Assembly: GCA_023140595.1 (NCBI GenBank)
Contig: JAGLLI010000025.1
Location: 1-5,809 of the forward strand
From: Candidatus Parcubacteria bacterium
Lineage (GTDB): Bacteria; Patescibacteriota; Patescibacteriia; Patescibacteriales; UBA12075
Reading direction: 5' to 3'
Length of the DNA: 5,809 bases
A program made the translations under genes and the position numbers. The notes under the pieces are model-generated. The model made no database searches and was not told the origin of the DNA. It saw only the letters and a program-made list of their open reading frames with translations. Positions 1 through 5,187 of the stretch are shown here, piece by piece; within the stretch, counting starts at the first letter, position 1; the number at the start of each line of letters is the position of its first letter.

Positions 1-639
1 AATAAGGATTTAAAGTTGAAAGTTGAGAATAGCTTCAAGGGTATTCTTGATGCAAATGGTAAAAAAATTTATTTTGATAAATCTAATTTAAAATCACAGT
101 TGCTTGGCGAGCACAATAAAGAAAATATTGCCGCGGCAGTTGCGGTTGCTAAAATTTTAAAAATTAACAAAAAATATGTTACCGAAGCAATCGCGAATTT
201 TAAAGGCCTTGAATATCGTATAGAATTTACAGCAAAAAAAAATTCAATAAATTTTTATAACGATAGTTTCTCTACTATTCCAGAATCCACTGTTACAGCT
301 TTAAAATCCTTTGATAGCCCGATAATTCTACTTGCTGGCGGCGCTGACAAGGGCAATGATTTTAAAAAAATGGCAAAAGAGATAAAGAAAAAAGTTAAAT
401 TTTTAATTTTGTTTGAAGGCAAAGGCTCGCGCGAATTAAAAAATCGTTTACATAAAATATCATTTTCTGATAATAAAATTTGTGTGGCAAATAATATGAG
501 CGAGGCAGTAAAGGAATCTTTGGCAAAAGTCGATTCAGGCGATGTTGTTTTGCTATCTCCCGGCTGCGCTAGTTTTGGAGTGTTTAAAAATTATAAAGAA
601 CGCGGACGATTGTTTAAAGAAGAAGTTAAAAAAATATGA
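1..639 (+). CDS. murD: UDP-N-acetylmuramoyl-L-alanine--D-glutamate ligase, C-terminal part (5' end outside window)
   Basis: MurD is the cytoplasmic peptidoglycan enzyme that joins D-glutamate to UDP-MurNAc-L-Ala using ATP. The reading frame is open from base 1, so the gene is cut by the window edge. The TTG at 16 is not a credible start, because Mur-ligase sequence continues through it. About 212 codons are present, covering the end of the central ATPase domain (GEHNKENIAAA) and the whole C-terminal Rossmann-like domain. Visible motifs are FKGLEYRIEF, NDSFSTIPES (259-288), LLAGGADKGNDF with the DKG lysine at 349-351, and SPGCASFGVF (556-585), followed by NYKERGRLF. The NDS..T, DKG and SP.CASF motifs mark MurD rather than MurC, MurE or MurF. 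Two positions differ from the usual pattern: the lysine of NDSKAT is Phe, and the Asp of ASFD is Gly. The stop TGA overlaps the murI ATG (ATGA), which suggests translational coupling. The ATP P-loop lies upstream and is not visible. Confidence 0.93.
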   Translation, partial: NKDLKLKVENSFKGILDANGKKIYFDKSNLKSQLLGEHNKENIAAAVAVAKILKINKKYVTEAIANFKGLEYRIEFTAKKNSINFYNDSFSTIPESTVTALKSFDSPIILLAGGADKGNDFKKMAKEIKKKVKFLILFEGKGSRELKNRLHKISFSDNKICVANNMSEAVKESLAKVDSGDVVLLSPGCASFGVFKNYKERGRLFKEEVKKI

Positions 640-1442
640 TAGGAGTTTTTGATTCCGGGCTTGGCGGATTAACTGTTTTAAAAAGTTTTTTGCGCGTTTT
701 GCCTAGTTACAATTATATATATTTTGGCGACAGCGCTCGCGCGCCTTATGGCGGGCGCTCGCAAGACACGATATACGGCTATACAAAAGAAGCCGTTGAT
801 TTTTTATTCGCAAAAAGGTGCAAATTAATTATCATTGCCTGCAATTCCGCGTCCGCGCAAGCTTTGCGGAAAATCCAACAAGAGTATTTGCCGCAAAAAT
901 ATCCGGGCAAAAATGTGCTTGGTGTAATCAGTCCGTTAGTTGAAGAAGTTGCCCAAGACAAAAATATTAAACGTGTCGGCGTAATCGGCACTAGAGCGAC
1001 AATTGAATCAGACGCGTATAAAATAGAATTAAAGAAATTAAATCCCGACTTGGAGATTTTTCAAACAAGCGCGCCCTTGCTTGTGCCTTTAATTGAAGAA
1101 GGGTGGAGCAGACAGCCGGAAACGAAAAAAATTCTTAAAAAATATTTGCGGCCGTTGAAAGTCAAGCAGGTACAAATTTTAATTCCGGCCTGCACGCATT
1201 ATCCGATTCTTTACAAGGAAATCAAAAACATTATGACAAAACGTTGTAATGTTTTAAATAGCGGCGAAGTTGTCGCGCAAAGTCTAAAAGATTATTTAGA
1301 GCGCCATCCGGAATATAAAATTAACAAGGTTAAAAATCCAGTCGTAAATTTTTTCACAACAGATGACACAAAGCGATTTCGCGTAATGGCGAAAAAATTT
1401 TTGGATGTTGATGTTGAAAAAATTAAAAAGGTTTGTTTGTAA
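636..1442 (+). CDS. murI: Glutamate racemase
   Basis: This enzyme interconverts L- and D-glutamate by two-base, cofactor-free catalysis in the cytoplasm and supplies D-Glu for peptidoglycan. The 268-aa length is normal for the family. The N-terminus reads GVFDSGLGGLTVL with the family Asp6-Ser7. Next comes YFGDSARAPYG (29-39). The first catalytic cysteine is Cys69 in ACNSASA, where the usual form is ACNTASA. VGVIGTRATI begins the second half. EEGWSR (154-159) follows, and the second catalytic cysteine is Cys186 with His188 in ACTHYPIL. Both lobes are complete, so the enzyme should be active. The ATG at 636 overlaps the murD stop by 4 bp. There is no clear Shine-Dalgarno site, only a weak AGAAG-type stretch, so translation probably depends on coupling to murD. 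The product is the substrate of MurD, so the pair makes biochemical sense as an operon. A terminator follows 23 bp after the stop. Confidence 0.96.
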   Translation: MIGVFDSGLGGLTVLKSFLRVLPSYNYIYFGDSARAPYGGRSQDTIYGYTKEAVDFLFAKRCKLIIIACNSASAQALRKIQQEYLPQKYPGKNVLGVISPLVEEVAQDKNIKRVGVIGTRATIESDAYKIELKKLNPDLEIFQTSAPLLVPLIEEGWSRQPETKKILKKYLRPLKVKQVQILIPACTHYPILYKEIKNIMTKRCNVLNSGEVVAQSLKDYLERHPEYKINKVKNPVVNFFTTDDTKRFRVMAKKFLDVDVEKIKKVCL

Positions 1443-1465
1443 ATTTTATTATTTTTATCAAATAT

Positions 1466-1493
1466 AAAAAGGGACTTGTTTTGTCCCTTTTTT
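1466..1493. terminator. Bidirectional intrinsic terminator between murI and the 111-aa gene
   Basis: A GGGAC/GTCCC stem (1471-1475 with 1483-1487) has a 7-nt loop. It is extended by five A's on the left (1466-1470) pairing with the T run on the right (1488-1493). On the + strand it is followed by a U tract, so it ends murD-murI. Read on the - strand the A run becomes a U tract, so it can also end the convergent gene whose stop is at 1514. Confidence 0.88.
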
Positions 1494-1513
1494 GTTGGAT
1501 GACTTTTTTGTTT

Positions 1514-1849
1514 TTAGGTTTGTGTTTTTTGGGATTTTAGCATTGAGGATTGGGCCTCAATTAGTAAAAAGAATTTTAAATCTTGTTTATAAAATTCAAT
1601 TTCAATCTTGCCATTTTCGGTCAATAAAATTACGGCTCCATGCTTGCTAAAATCAAATTCTTTGCATCTTTTGTAGTGTACGCACTCAATTACAACTAAT
1701 CCTAGTTTGCGAAGCTTAATAAAAGTTTGAGAATCTTTACTTGAAATTGTTTTAGAAACGCGAATTAATTTTTTGTCTCCAAAATAATCATACAAAAATT
1801 TACTTAAATCATCTGAAACTTTCTGGTATGCCAGCAAATTAAACAACAT
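1514..1849 (-). CDS. Hypothetical protein, 111 aa, probably soluble
   Basis: I do not recognise this protein. The start is well supported: AAGGAGG (complement of 1854-1860) lies 4 nt before the ATG, the strongest Shine-Dalgarno site in the window. The sequence has no signal peptide and no convincing membrane segment. It begins with a likely helix (residues 1-23). A basic stretch follows (26-48). Residues 49-56 (LGLVVIEC) and 72-99 (AVILLTENGKIEIEFYKQDLKFFLLIEA) look like alternating beta strands around an ENGK turn. Cys56, His58, Cys62 and His70 are close together and could bind a metal, but this is speculation. The C-terminus is polar (SSMLKSQKTQT). The gene is convergent with murI, with which it shares a terminator, and divergent from holA. 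No clear -35/-10 pair was found upstream, though a copy of the holA-side 12-bp sequence is there. Confidence 0.75.
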   Translation of the reverse strand: MLFNLLAYQKVSDDLSKFLYDYFGDKKLIRVSKTISSKDSQTFIKLRKLGLVVIECVHYKRCKEFDFSKHGAVILLTENGKIEIEFYKQDLKFFLLIEAQSSMLKSQKTQT

Positions 1850-1865
1850 AACCCCTCCTTAAATA

Positions 1866-1970
1866 ATGGCTTTATTAATTTTTAAAAAATCATCTTACTA
1901 AACATTAACATAATTTTTTAAAAAAATAAAGGGCTTGAAATATCCTAAAATTCATATATAATAAAGCCAT
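1866..1970. repeat. Perfect 12-bp inverted repeat spanning the divergent promoter region
   Basis: ATGGCTTTATTA at 1866-1877 is the exact reverse complement of TAATAAAGCCAT at 1959-1970, with 81 bp between the arms. The right arm covers the last four bases of the holA -10 element and the first two bases of its start codon. The left arm lies just upstream of the Shine-Dalgarno site of the 111-aa gene. Each divergent gene is therefore preceded by TAATAAAGCCAT in its own reading direction. The arms could be paired protein-binding sites. They are too far apart, and the right arm too near the expected transcript start, for a useful RNA hairpin. Confidence 0.6.
1935..1962 (+). promoter_or_regulatory. 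Sigma-70-type promoter of holA
   Basis: TTGAAA (1935-1940) and a perfect TATAAT (1957-1962) are separated by 16 bp. Six bases, AAAGCC, separate the -10 from the holA ATG at 1969. The expected +1 is therefore at or next to the A of the start codon, which would give a leaderless mRNA. No Shine-Dalgarno sequence exists in this space. Confidence 0.75.
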
Positions 1971-2943
1971 GATTATATTTCTTTACGGCGAAGATACTTA
2001 TCGGAGCCGGCAAAAATTGAATGAATTAAAGCTTAAATTTATTAAAGATGTTGACGCAGGAGGCAATAATATAAAGCTGATAAACGGCGAAACCGCGGGC
2101 TTAGGCGAAATTAACGAGGCTTTCGCCGCTCAGTCTTTGTTTGTTTCCAAACAAATGGTGGTTATTGAAAATGTTTTAAAGGGTAAAAAATTACAAAAAT
2201 CTTTACTGGAAATGCTTGAAAAAAAAGAAACTGATAATATTGTTATTTTTTATGACGAGCACAGCGGTGAAAAATTAAGCGTGAACAAGTTTTTTAAATT
2301 TTTATCCAAACAAAAATTTGTCCAGCAATTTAAAAAATTGTCAAATATTGAGACTGCCAATTGGATTAAAAAAACCGTTTTGGAACGGGGCGGAAAAATT
2401 TCCTTGCGCGCCGCCAACTGTCTGGCTGGTTTGGTCGGCAGTGATTTGTGGCAGATTTCCAATGAGATTGATAAATTAATCAGCTATAAAAAAGCGCAAA
2501 ACCCCGAGCTGATTGAAGACGCGGGGCAGGCGGAAATTAACGATAAAGATATTACGGAAATGGTAAGAGGAAAATTTGCCGAAAATATTTTTGCCTTAAC
2601 AGACGCGATTAGCCAAAAAAACAAGCAAGTTTCCATAGATTTATTGGAAAAAGAATTGGATAACGGTTTGGCAGAAGCCTATCTTATGCACATGCTTATT
2701 AGGCAATTTAGGATTTTATTGCAAATAAGGCAGGCTATTGATCTGGGGCATACCGCGCGCAAGGCGGCAAGCGAATTAAAGCTTCATCCTTTTGTAGCGC
2801 AAAAAAGTTTTACGCAAGCGCGAAATTTTTCAATGGAAATTTTAAAAAAAATATTCTCGCGTTTAATTAAATTAGACAGGCAATTAAAAACAGGACAAGG
2901 CGATTTAAAAACAGAATTGGTGCTTATGATTGCTAAGATTTGA
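1969..2943 (+). CDS. holA: DNA polymerase III subunit delta
   Basis: HolA is the clamp-loader subunit that opens the beta sliding clamp and works with DnaX and HolB at the replication fork. The 324-aa length is typical. The start MIIFLYGEDTYRSRQKL is the family's N-terminal strand and degenerate nucleotide-fold motif (LYGED.Y). QMVVIENVL follows near residue 62, and NIVIFYD near residue 90. A basic middle region (FKKLSNIETANWIKK) leads into the lid-like part, LAGLVGSDLWQISNEIDKL. The C-terminal collar domain runs from about residue 200 (FALTDAISQKN) through LMHMLIRQFRILLQIRQA, LHPFVAQKSFTQAR and LIKLDRQLKTGQGD, a common ending for this family. The gene stands alone with its own promoter and no Shine-Dalgarno site. 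It ends in TGA and is convergent with the 84-aa membrane gene. Confidence 0.93.
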   Translation: MIIFLYGEDTYRSRQKLNELKLKFIKDVDAGGNNIKLINGETAGLGEINEAFAAQSLFVSKQMVVIENVLKGKKLQKSLLEMLEKKETDNIVIFYDEHSGEKLSVNKFFKFLSKQKFVQQFKKLSNIETANWIKKTVLERGGKISLRAANCLAGLVGSDLWQISNEIDKLISYKKAQNPELIEDAGQAEINDKDITEMVRGKFAENIFALTDAISQKNKQVSIDLLEKELDNGLAEAYLMHMLIRQFRILLQIRQAIDLGHTARKAASELKLHPFVAQKSFTQARNFSMEILKKIFSRLIKLDRQLKTGQGDLKTELVLMIAKI

Positions 2944-2950
2944 TTTTTTT

Positions 2951-2987
2951 AAATAAAAACAGGACGTTAACTGTTAGGTTAACGTCC
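2951..2987 (-). terminator. Intrinsic terminator of the rpsT/84-aa unit, possibly shared with holA
   Basis: A perfect 10-bp stem, GGACGTTAAC (2962-2971) with GTTAACGTCC (2978-2987), has a 6-nt loop. On the - strand it is followed by TGTTTTTATTT, a good U tract, only 7 nt past the stop of the 84-aa gene. On the + strand only CTTATTGTT follows the stem, so termination of holA here would be weaker. Confidence 0.85.
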
Positions 2988-2994
2988 CTTATTG

Positions 2995-3249
2995 TTACAA
3001 TTCTCCTTTTCCTTTTTTGTACTTCCAGTATCCTATTGTTTTGTAATTTTTCATTCCGATTTTTACGAAACACCACGTTACTCCAGCAAATACTGCCGCA
3101 CAGATAGATAAACCGACTAAGAATATTGGACATACATCAATTAATGCAATTACAATAATAGCGCTAAAAAAGACTCCAATACTAATACCACTAAAAAATT
3201 TTAAAGACCCTGAATCATTTGCAAACTCATTCATTTCTTCTTCTTTCAT
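2995..3249 (-). CDS. Small membrane protein, 84 aa, function unknown
   Basis: I do not recognise this protein. A GGAGG Shine-Dalgarno site (complement of 3256-3260) lies 6 nt before the ATG at 3249. That favours Met1 over the in-frame Met6. The N-terminus is short and acidic (MKEEEMNEF). Two hydrophobic segments follow, at about residues 19-38 and 41-63, separated by Asp-Val-Cys-Pro. The C-terminal tail is strongly basic (MKNYKTIGYWKYKKGKGEL). By the positive-inside rule the tail should be cytoplasmic, giving a hairpin with both ends inside. The gene starts 34 nt after the rpsT stop with no terminator between, so it is probably co-transcribed with rpsT. A TATACA hexamer upstream (complement of about 3267-3272) lacks a good -35. 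Confidence 0.7.
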   Translation of the reverse strand: MKEEEMNEFANDSGSLKFFSGISIGVFFSAIIVIALIDVCPIFLVGLSICAAVFAGVTWCFVKIGMKNYKTIGYWKYKKGKGEL

Positions 3250-3283
3250 TTTACGCCTCCATATTTTGTATAAAAAATAAACT

Positions 3284-3550
3284 CTAAGTTTTTACTGAAT
3301 CATTTAACTTATGATGCAACCGCGACTTTTTCCGATCGCGGGTATTTTTTTTGATTACGCCTTTTTGCGCGGCTTTGTCTAAAGCCTTTAAAGTTTTTCC
3401 TACTAATTCGCTTGCTTGCTTGTCTTTGGCTTCAATCGCTTTTTTGCTTTTTTTTAAAAGATTTTTTAAATTATCTTTTATTTTACTGTTGTAAATTTTT
3501 AATTTCGCGCCTTTGCGCAATTCTTTTTCCGCTGATTTTTTATTTGGCAT
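3284..3550 (-). CDS. rpsT: Small ribosomal subunit protein bS20
   Basis: S20 binds 16S rRNA in the body of the 30S subunit. The 88-aa product MPNKKSAEKELRKGAKLKIYN... shows the family pattern: an N-terminal N.KSA..R-like helix rich in Lys, KTLKALDKAAQKGVIKKNT in the middle, and a basic end (RDRKKSRLHHKLN). An in-frame TTG at 3577 would add nine residues (from QYSDYILY). I reject it because S20 proteins begin at the MPN/MAN motif. The ATG at 3550 has no Shine-Dalgarno site, only AT-rich sequence. A TATATA hexamer six bases before the ATG (complement of 3557-3562) would fit a leaderless transcript, but no -35 supports it. Two 19-bp direct repeats lie immediately upstream. The gap to the upstream lgt stop is 99 nt without a convincing terminator. 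Confidence 0.93.
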   Translation of the reverse strand: MPNKKSAEKELRKGAKLKIYNSKIKDNLKNLLKKSKKAIEAKDKQASELVGKTLKALDKAAQKGVIKKNTRDRKKSRLHHKLNDSVKT

Positions 3551-3562
3551 ATATAATATATA

Positions 3563-3602
3563 ATCCGAATACTGCAAATTAGTATCCGAATATTACAAAT
3601 TA
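3563..3602. repeat. Two near-identical 19-bp direct repeats upstream of rpsT
   Basis: ATCCGAATACTGCAAATTA (3563-3581) and ATCCGAATATTACAAATTA (3584-3602) match at 17 of 19 positions, and their starts are 21 bp apart, about two helical turns. They begin 13 bp upstream of the rpsT ATG, where the promoter is expected. The layout fits two protein-binding sites on one face of the DNA. No regulator is identified. Confidence 0.6.
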
Positions 3603-3649
3603 ATTTTTAAAATTTAGTGCGAGAGCTACCAAAATATAGTAGCATAAGT

Positions 3650-4471
3650 TTAAACTTTTTTCAAGGGCAAGCGGTATTTTTTCCTGTTTTTTATTAAATA
3701 TACGCTAATTATAAACAAAATTAATAAGCTGATAATTTGCGGAAATCGTAAATTTAATATTTCCAGGGTTTTGTCAATTCTGACAAATTCCAGGAAAAAT
3801 CTTAAAATTGAATATAGCCCTAAGTAAAGCAAAACAATTATTTCGTAAAATTTGAATTCTTTTTTTATGAAAAAACGATGTAAAAAAATTAAAACAATAA
3901 ATATCAACAAACTGCCAAGGCTTTCGTATAAAAAAGTTGGATGATAGTAGTTGGCGCCATAATATTCAATCATGCGGTTAACAGGCTCAATTGGAATTCC
4001 CCACGGAAGATTGGTGGGCAGGCCGAAAAGCTCTTGATTAAAATAATTCCCCCAGCGTCCTATAGCCTGCCCGATAGCAACTCCGGGCGCGTAAATCGCC
4101 AAAAGCTGCCAAAAATTTATTTTATGTTTTTTCGCGAAAAAATAAACTATAATAATGCCTGCAAAAATCGCTCCGTGAATGGCAATTCCGCCCTGCCAAA
4201 TTTTAATTATTTCTATGGGGTTATTCAAATAATAAGGAAACTCCAAAAGAACATGATACGCGCGAGCGCCGATAATGCCGCCGGCAATCAAATAAAAAAC
4301 CGAATCAATTATTGTTTCTTTTGATATTCTATATCTTTCAGACAATTTTAAAACAACAATCATCCCCACTAAAATTCCTGTCACAATAAACAATCCATAC
4401 CAATAAATTTTTACTAAACCGATGTTTATTAAAATTGAATTTGGGATGTTTGTATGAAGAAAATTAAGCAT
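3650..4471 (-). CDS. lgt: Phosphatidylglycerol--prolipoprotein diacylglyceryl transferase
   Basis: Lgt is an integral membrane enzyme. It moves diacylglycerol from phosphatidylglycerol to the lipobox cysteine of prolipoproteins, the first step of lipoprotein maturation. The 273-aa length is usual, with about seven hydrophobic segments. Residues known to matter in E. coli Lgt have clear counterparts: Tyr25 in IYWYGL, His99 in GGIAIHGAIFAG, Arg139 and Asn142 in the signature GRWGNYFNQELFG (138-150) with Glu147, and Arg224 and Glu228 in ILRFFLEFVR. HPTFLYES (177-184) is also typical. Nothing essential is missing. Neither lspA nor a recognised lipoprotein is in the window. The ATG at 4471 has no Shine-Dalgarno site. 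It is followed, after 99 nt, by rpsT in the same direction. Confidence 0.96.
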   Translation of the reverse strand: MLNFLHTNIPNSILINIGLVKIYWYGLFIVTGILVGMIVVLKLSERYRISKETIIDSVFYLIAGGIIGARAYHVLLEFPYYLNNPIEIIKIWQGGIAIHGAIFAGIIIVYFFAKKHKINFWQLLAIYAPGVAIGQAIGRWGNYFNQELFGLPTNLPWGIPIEPVNRMIEYYGANYYHPTFLYESLGSLLIFIVLIFLHRFFIKKEFKFYEIIVLLYLGLYSILRFFLEFVRIDKTLEILNLRFPQIISLLILFIISVYLIKNRKKYRLPLKKV

Positions 4472-4506
4472 AATTACAAATTTTACAAATATTTTTAACC
4501 CTTTTT

Positions 4507-4538
4507 ATTATATTGCTATAAATTCTGATTAAAGTCAA
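4507..4538 (-). promoter_or_regulatory. Possible lgt promoter
   Basis: On the - strand TTGACT (complement of 4533-4538) lies upstream of a perfect TATAAT (complement of 4507-4512), about 36 bp before the lgt ATG. The spacer is 20 bp, longer than the optimal 17, so the pair may be weak or the -35 match accidental. A TAAAAT eight bases before the ATG (complement of 4480-4485) is an alternative -10. Confidence 0.4.
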
Positions 4539-4540
4539 TG

Positions 4541-4582
4541 AAAAAAGGCGCCCTATTCTAAAGTTGATAGAATGAGCGCCTT
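4541..4582 (-). terminator. Strong intrinsic terminator of the 58-aa/112-aa unit
   Basis: The outer stem AAGGCGC (4545-4551) pairs with GCGCCTT (4576-4582). An inner stem ATTCTA (4555-4560) pairs with TAGAAT (4568-4573), with a 7-nt loop and a small internal bulge between the stems. On the - strand six T's (complement of 4541-4546) follow. It lies 6 nt past the stop of the 112-aa gene and insulates lgt from it. Confidence 0.9.
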
Positions 4583-4588
4583 AATGTT

Positions 4589-4927
4589 TTAGATTATGGA
4601 TGGGGGTTTATATTTCCAAACCATATATGAACATATGAGAAACGAAACTGCTGAACAAATTGGCCAATAGTTATTTTTTGCTAATTTCTCTCCCCCCATA
4701 TTGAGTGCGAAAAAAATTATAGAAATTATTGCTAAAAAATAGAAAAAAAATACTTTAATTTTTCTTTCAGTTTCCGGGTAAACTATGATTGTTCTGGAAA
4801 AAAACCCAAAAACTAAAAGAAAAGCCGCAATTATTAACAATACTGGTTCTTTAAAATTTGTATACCAGTAATACCCTAAAACGCAAGGGCAAGCAATTAC
4901 CATAAACATGCCTATTCTTCTTATCAT
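4589..4927 (-). CDS. Multi-pass membrane protein, 112 aa, function unknown
   Basis: I do not recognise this protein. The start at 4927 is chosen because GGAGG (complement of 4933-4937) sits 5 nt upstream. A longer frame opening with TTG at 4984 has no such site and overlaps the upstream gene. The product has four probable membrane segments, at about residues 6-23, 28-44, 58-76 and 88-105. They are joined by short loops, including SRTIIVYPETERKIK (44-58) and the polar NMGGEKLAKNNYW. The N-terminus is MIRR, and the C-terminus is short with KYKPPSII. A Cys-Pro-Cys is in the first segment (13-15). The gene begins 2 nt after the stop of the 58-aa gene, and its Shine-Dalgarno site overlaps the last codons of that gene, so the two should be translated together. 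A strong terminator follows directly. Confidence 0.75.
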   Translation of the reverse strand: MIRRIGMFMVIACPCVLGYYWYTNFKEPVLLIIAAFLLVFGFFSRTIIVYPETERKIKVFFFYFLAIISIIFFALNMGGEKLAKNNYWPICSAVSFLICSYMVWKYKPPSII

Positions 4928-4929
4928 AG

Positions 4930-5106
4930 TTACCTCCGTGTTAATGCAATTAAAGGAAAAATTATTGTGCCAGACAATAAACAAGTAAAAATTGTTGAAA
5001 AATTTTCATTTATCCAGCTAGGATTAATTAATAATCCCAATGGAAAACACGTGAAAGCAATTCCAAAAATAATTCCTAACCCTATAAATAATTTAAACAT
5101 TTCCAT
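4930..5106 (-). CDS. Small membrane protein, 58 aa, first gene of a two-gene unit
   Basis: I do not recognise this short gene. It reads MEMFKLFIGLGIIFGIAF at the start and ends PLIALTRR before TAA at 4930-4932. Three things support it: an AAGGAG Shine-Dalgarno site 5 nt before the ATG (complement of 5112-5117), a strong promoter 50 bp upstream, and tight packing with the 112-aa gene. Two hydrophobic segments are visible, at about residues 4-27 and 38-55, separated by a polar turn (NPSWINENF). The positive ends (Lys5 and the final RR) suggest a hairpin with both termini in the cytoplasm. The partner downstream is also a membrane protein, so the two may form one complex, but no function can be read from the sequence. 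Confidence 0.72.
   Translation of the reverse strand: MEMFKLFIGLGIIFGIAFTCFPLGLLINPSWINENFSTIFTCLLSGTIIFPLIALTRR
4933..4937 (-). promoter_or_regulatory. Shine-Dalgarno site that fixes the start of the 112-aa gene
   Basis: GGAGG on the - strand lies within the last sense codons and stop of the 58-aa gene (CGG AGG TAA), 5 nt before ATG at 4927. It selects 4927 over the TTG at 4984 and ties translation of the two genes together. Confidence 0.8.
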
Positions 5107-5136
5107 TTTGGCTCCTTATGTTTAAGTAAAATGAAC

Positions 5137-5168
5137 GTGCTATTGATTTATGTTTGGAATACTAGCAC
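5137..5168. repeat. Operator-like inverted repeat around the promoter of the 58-aa gene
   Basis: GTGCTA (5137-5142) and TAGCAC (5163-5168) are perfect 6-bp inverted arms with 20 bp between them. One arm overlaps the -10 element and its TGC extension. The other lies about 10-15 bp downstream of the expected +1. This placement suits a repressor site. It could also be a weak hairpin after rpsP, but no U tract follows. Confidence 0.4.
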
Positions 5169-5187
5169 AAACATTAATTTTTGTCAA
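5159..5187 (-). promoter_or_regulatory. Strong sigma-70-type promoter of the 58-aa/112-aa unit
   Basis: On the - strand a perfect TTGACA -35 (complement of 5182-5187) is followed after 17 bp by TAGTAT (complement of 5159-5164), directly preceded by TGC, an extended -10. The -35 lies within the last codons of rpsP. Expected +1 is near 5152, giving a leader of about 45 nt that ends in the AAGGAG site. Confidence 0.75.

Noticed and set aside
779..991. - strand open frame inside murI, and a similar one inside holA (2250-2462)
   Set aside because: Both are opposite well-supported genes and have no start signals or recognisable protein features.
637..2943. Recoded TGA (Gly), as in Gracilibacteria/Absconditabacteria
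   Set aside because: TGA ends murD and holA at the normal family ends, stops in the same frame follow within a few codons, and no gene here has an internal in-frame TGA.
2933..3133. Second - strand open frame overlapping the 84-aa gene and crossing the terminator
   Set aside because: It would run through a strong terminator hairpin and into the end of holA, and it lacks a ribosome binding site. The 84-aa frame has one.
3551..3577. Nine-residue N-terminal extension of S20 from a TTG
   Set aside because: The family starts at MPN/MAN, and the extension would be made of promoter-region repeat sequence.
3625..3643. GCTAC/GTAGC hairpin between lgt and rpsT as a terminator
   Set aside because: Only five base pairs with a 9-nt loop and no U tract on either side.
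3941..4324. 127-codon open frame on the + strand inside lgt
   Set aside because: The - strand encodes a complete Lgt with all key residues. This frame has no family features or initiation signal.
4589..4927. Lipobox-like VIAC at residues 10-13 of the 112-aa protein, suggesting a lipoprotein substrate for Lgt
   Set aside because: The signal region would be too short, the hydrophobic stretch continues past the cysteine, and three more membrane segments follow.
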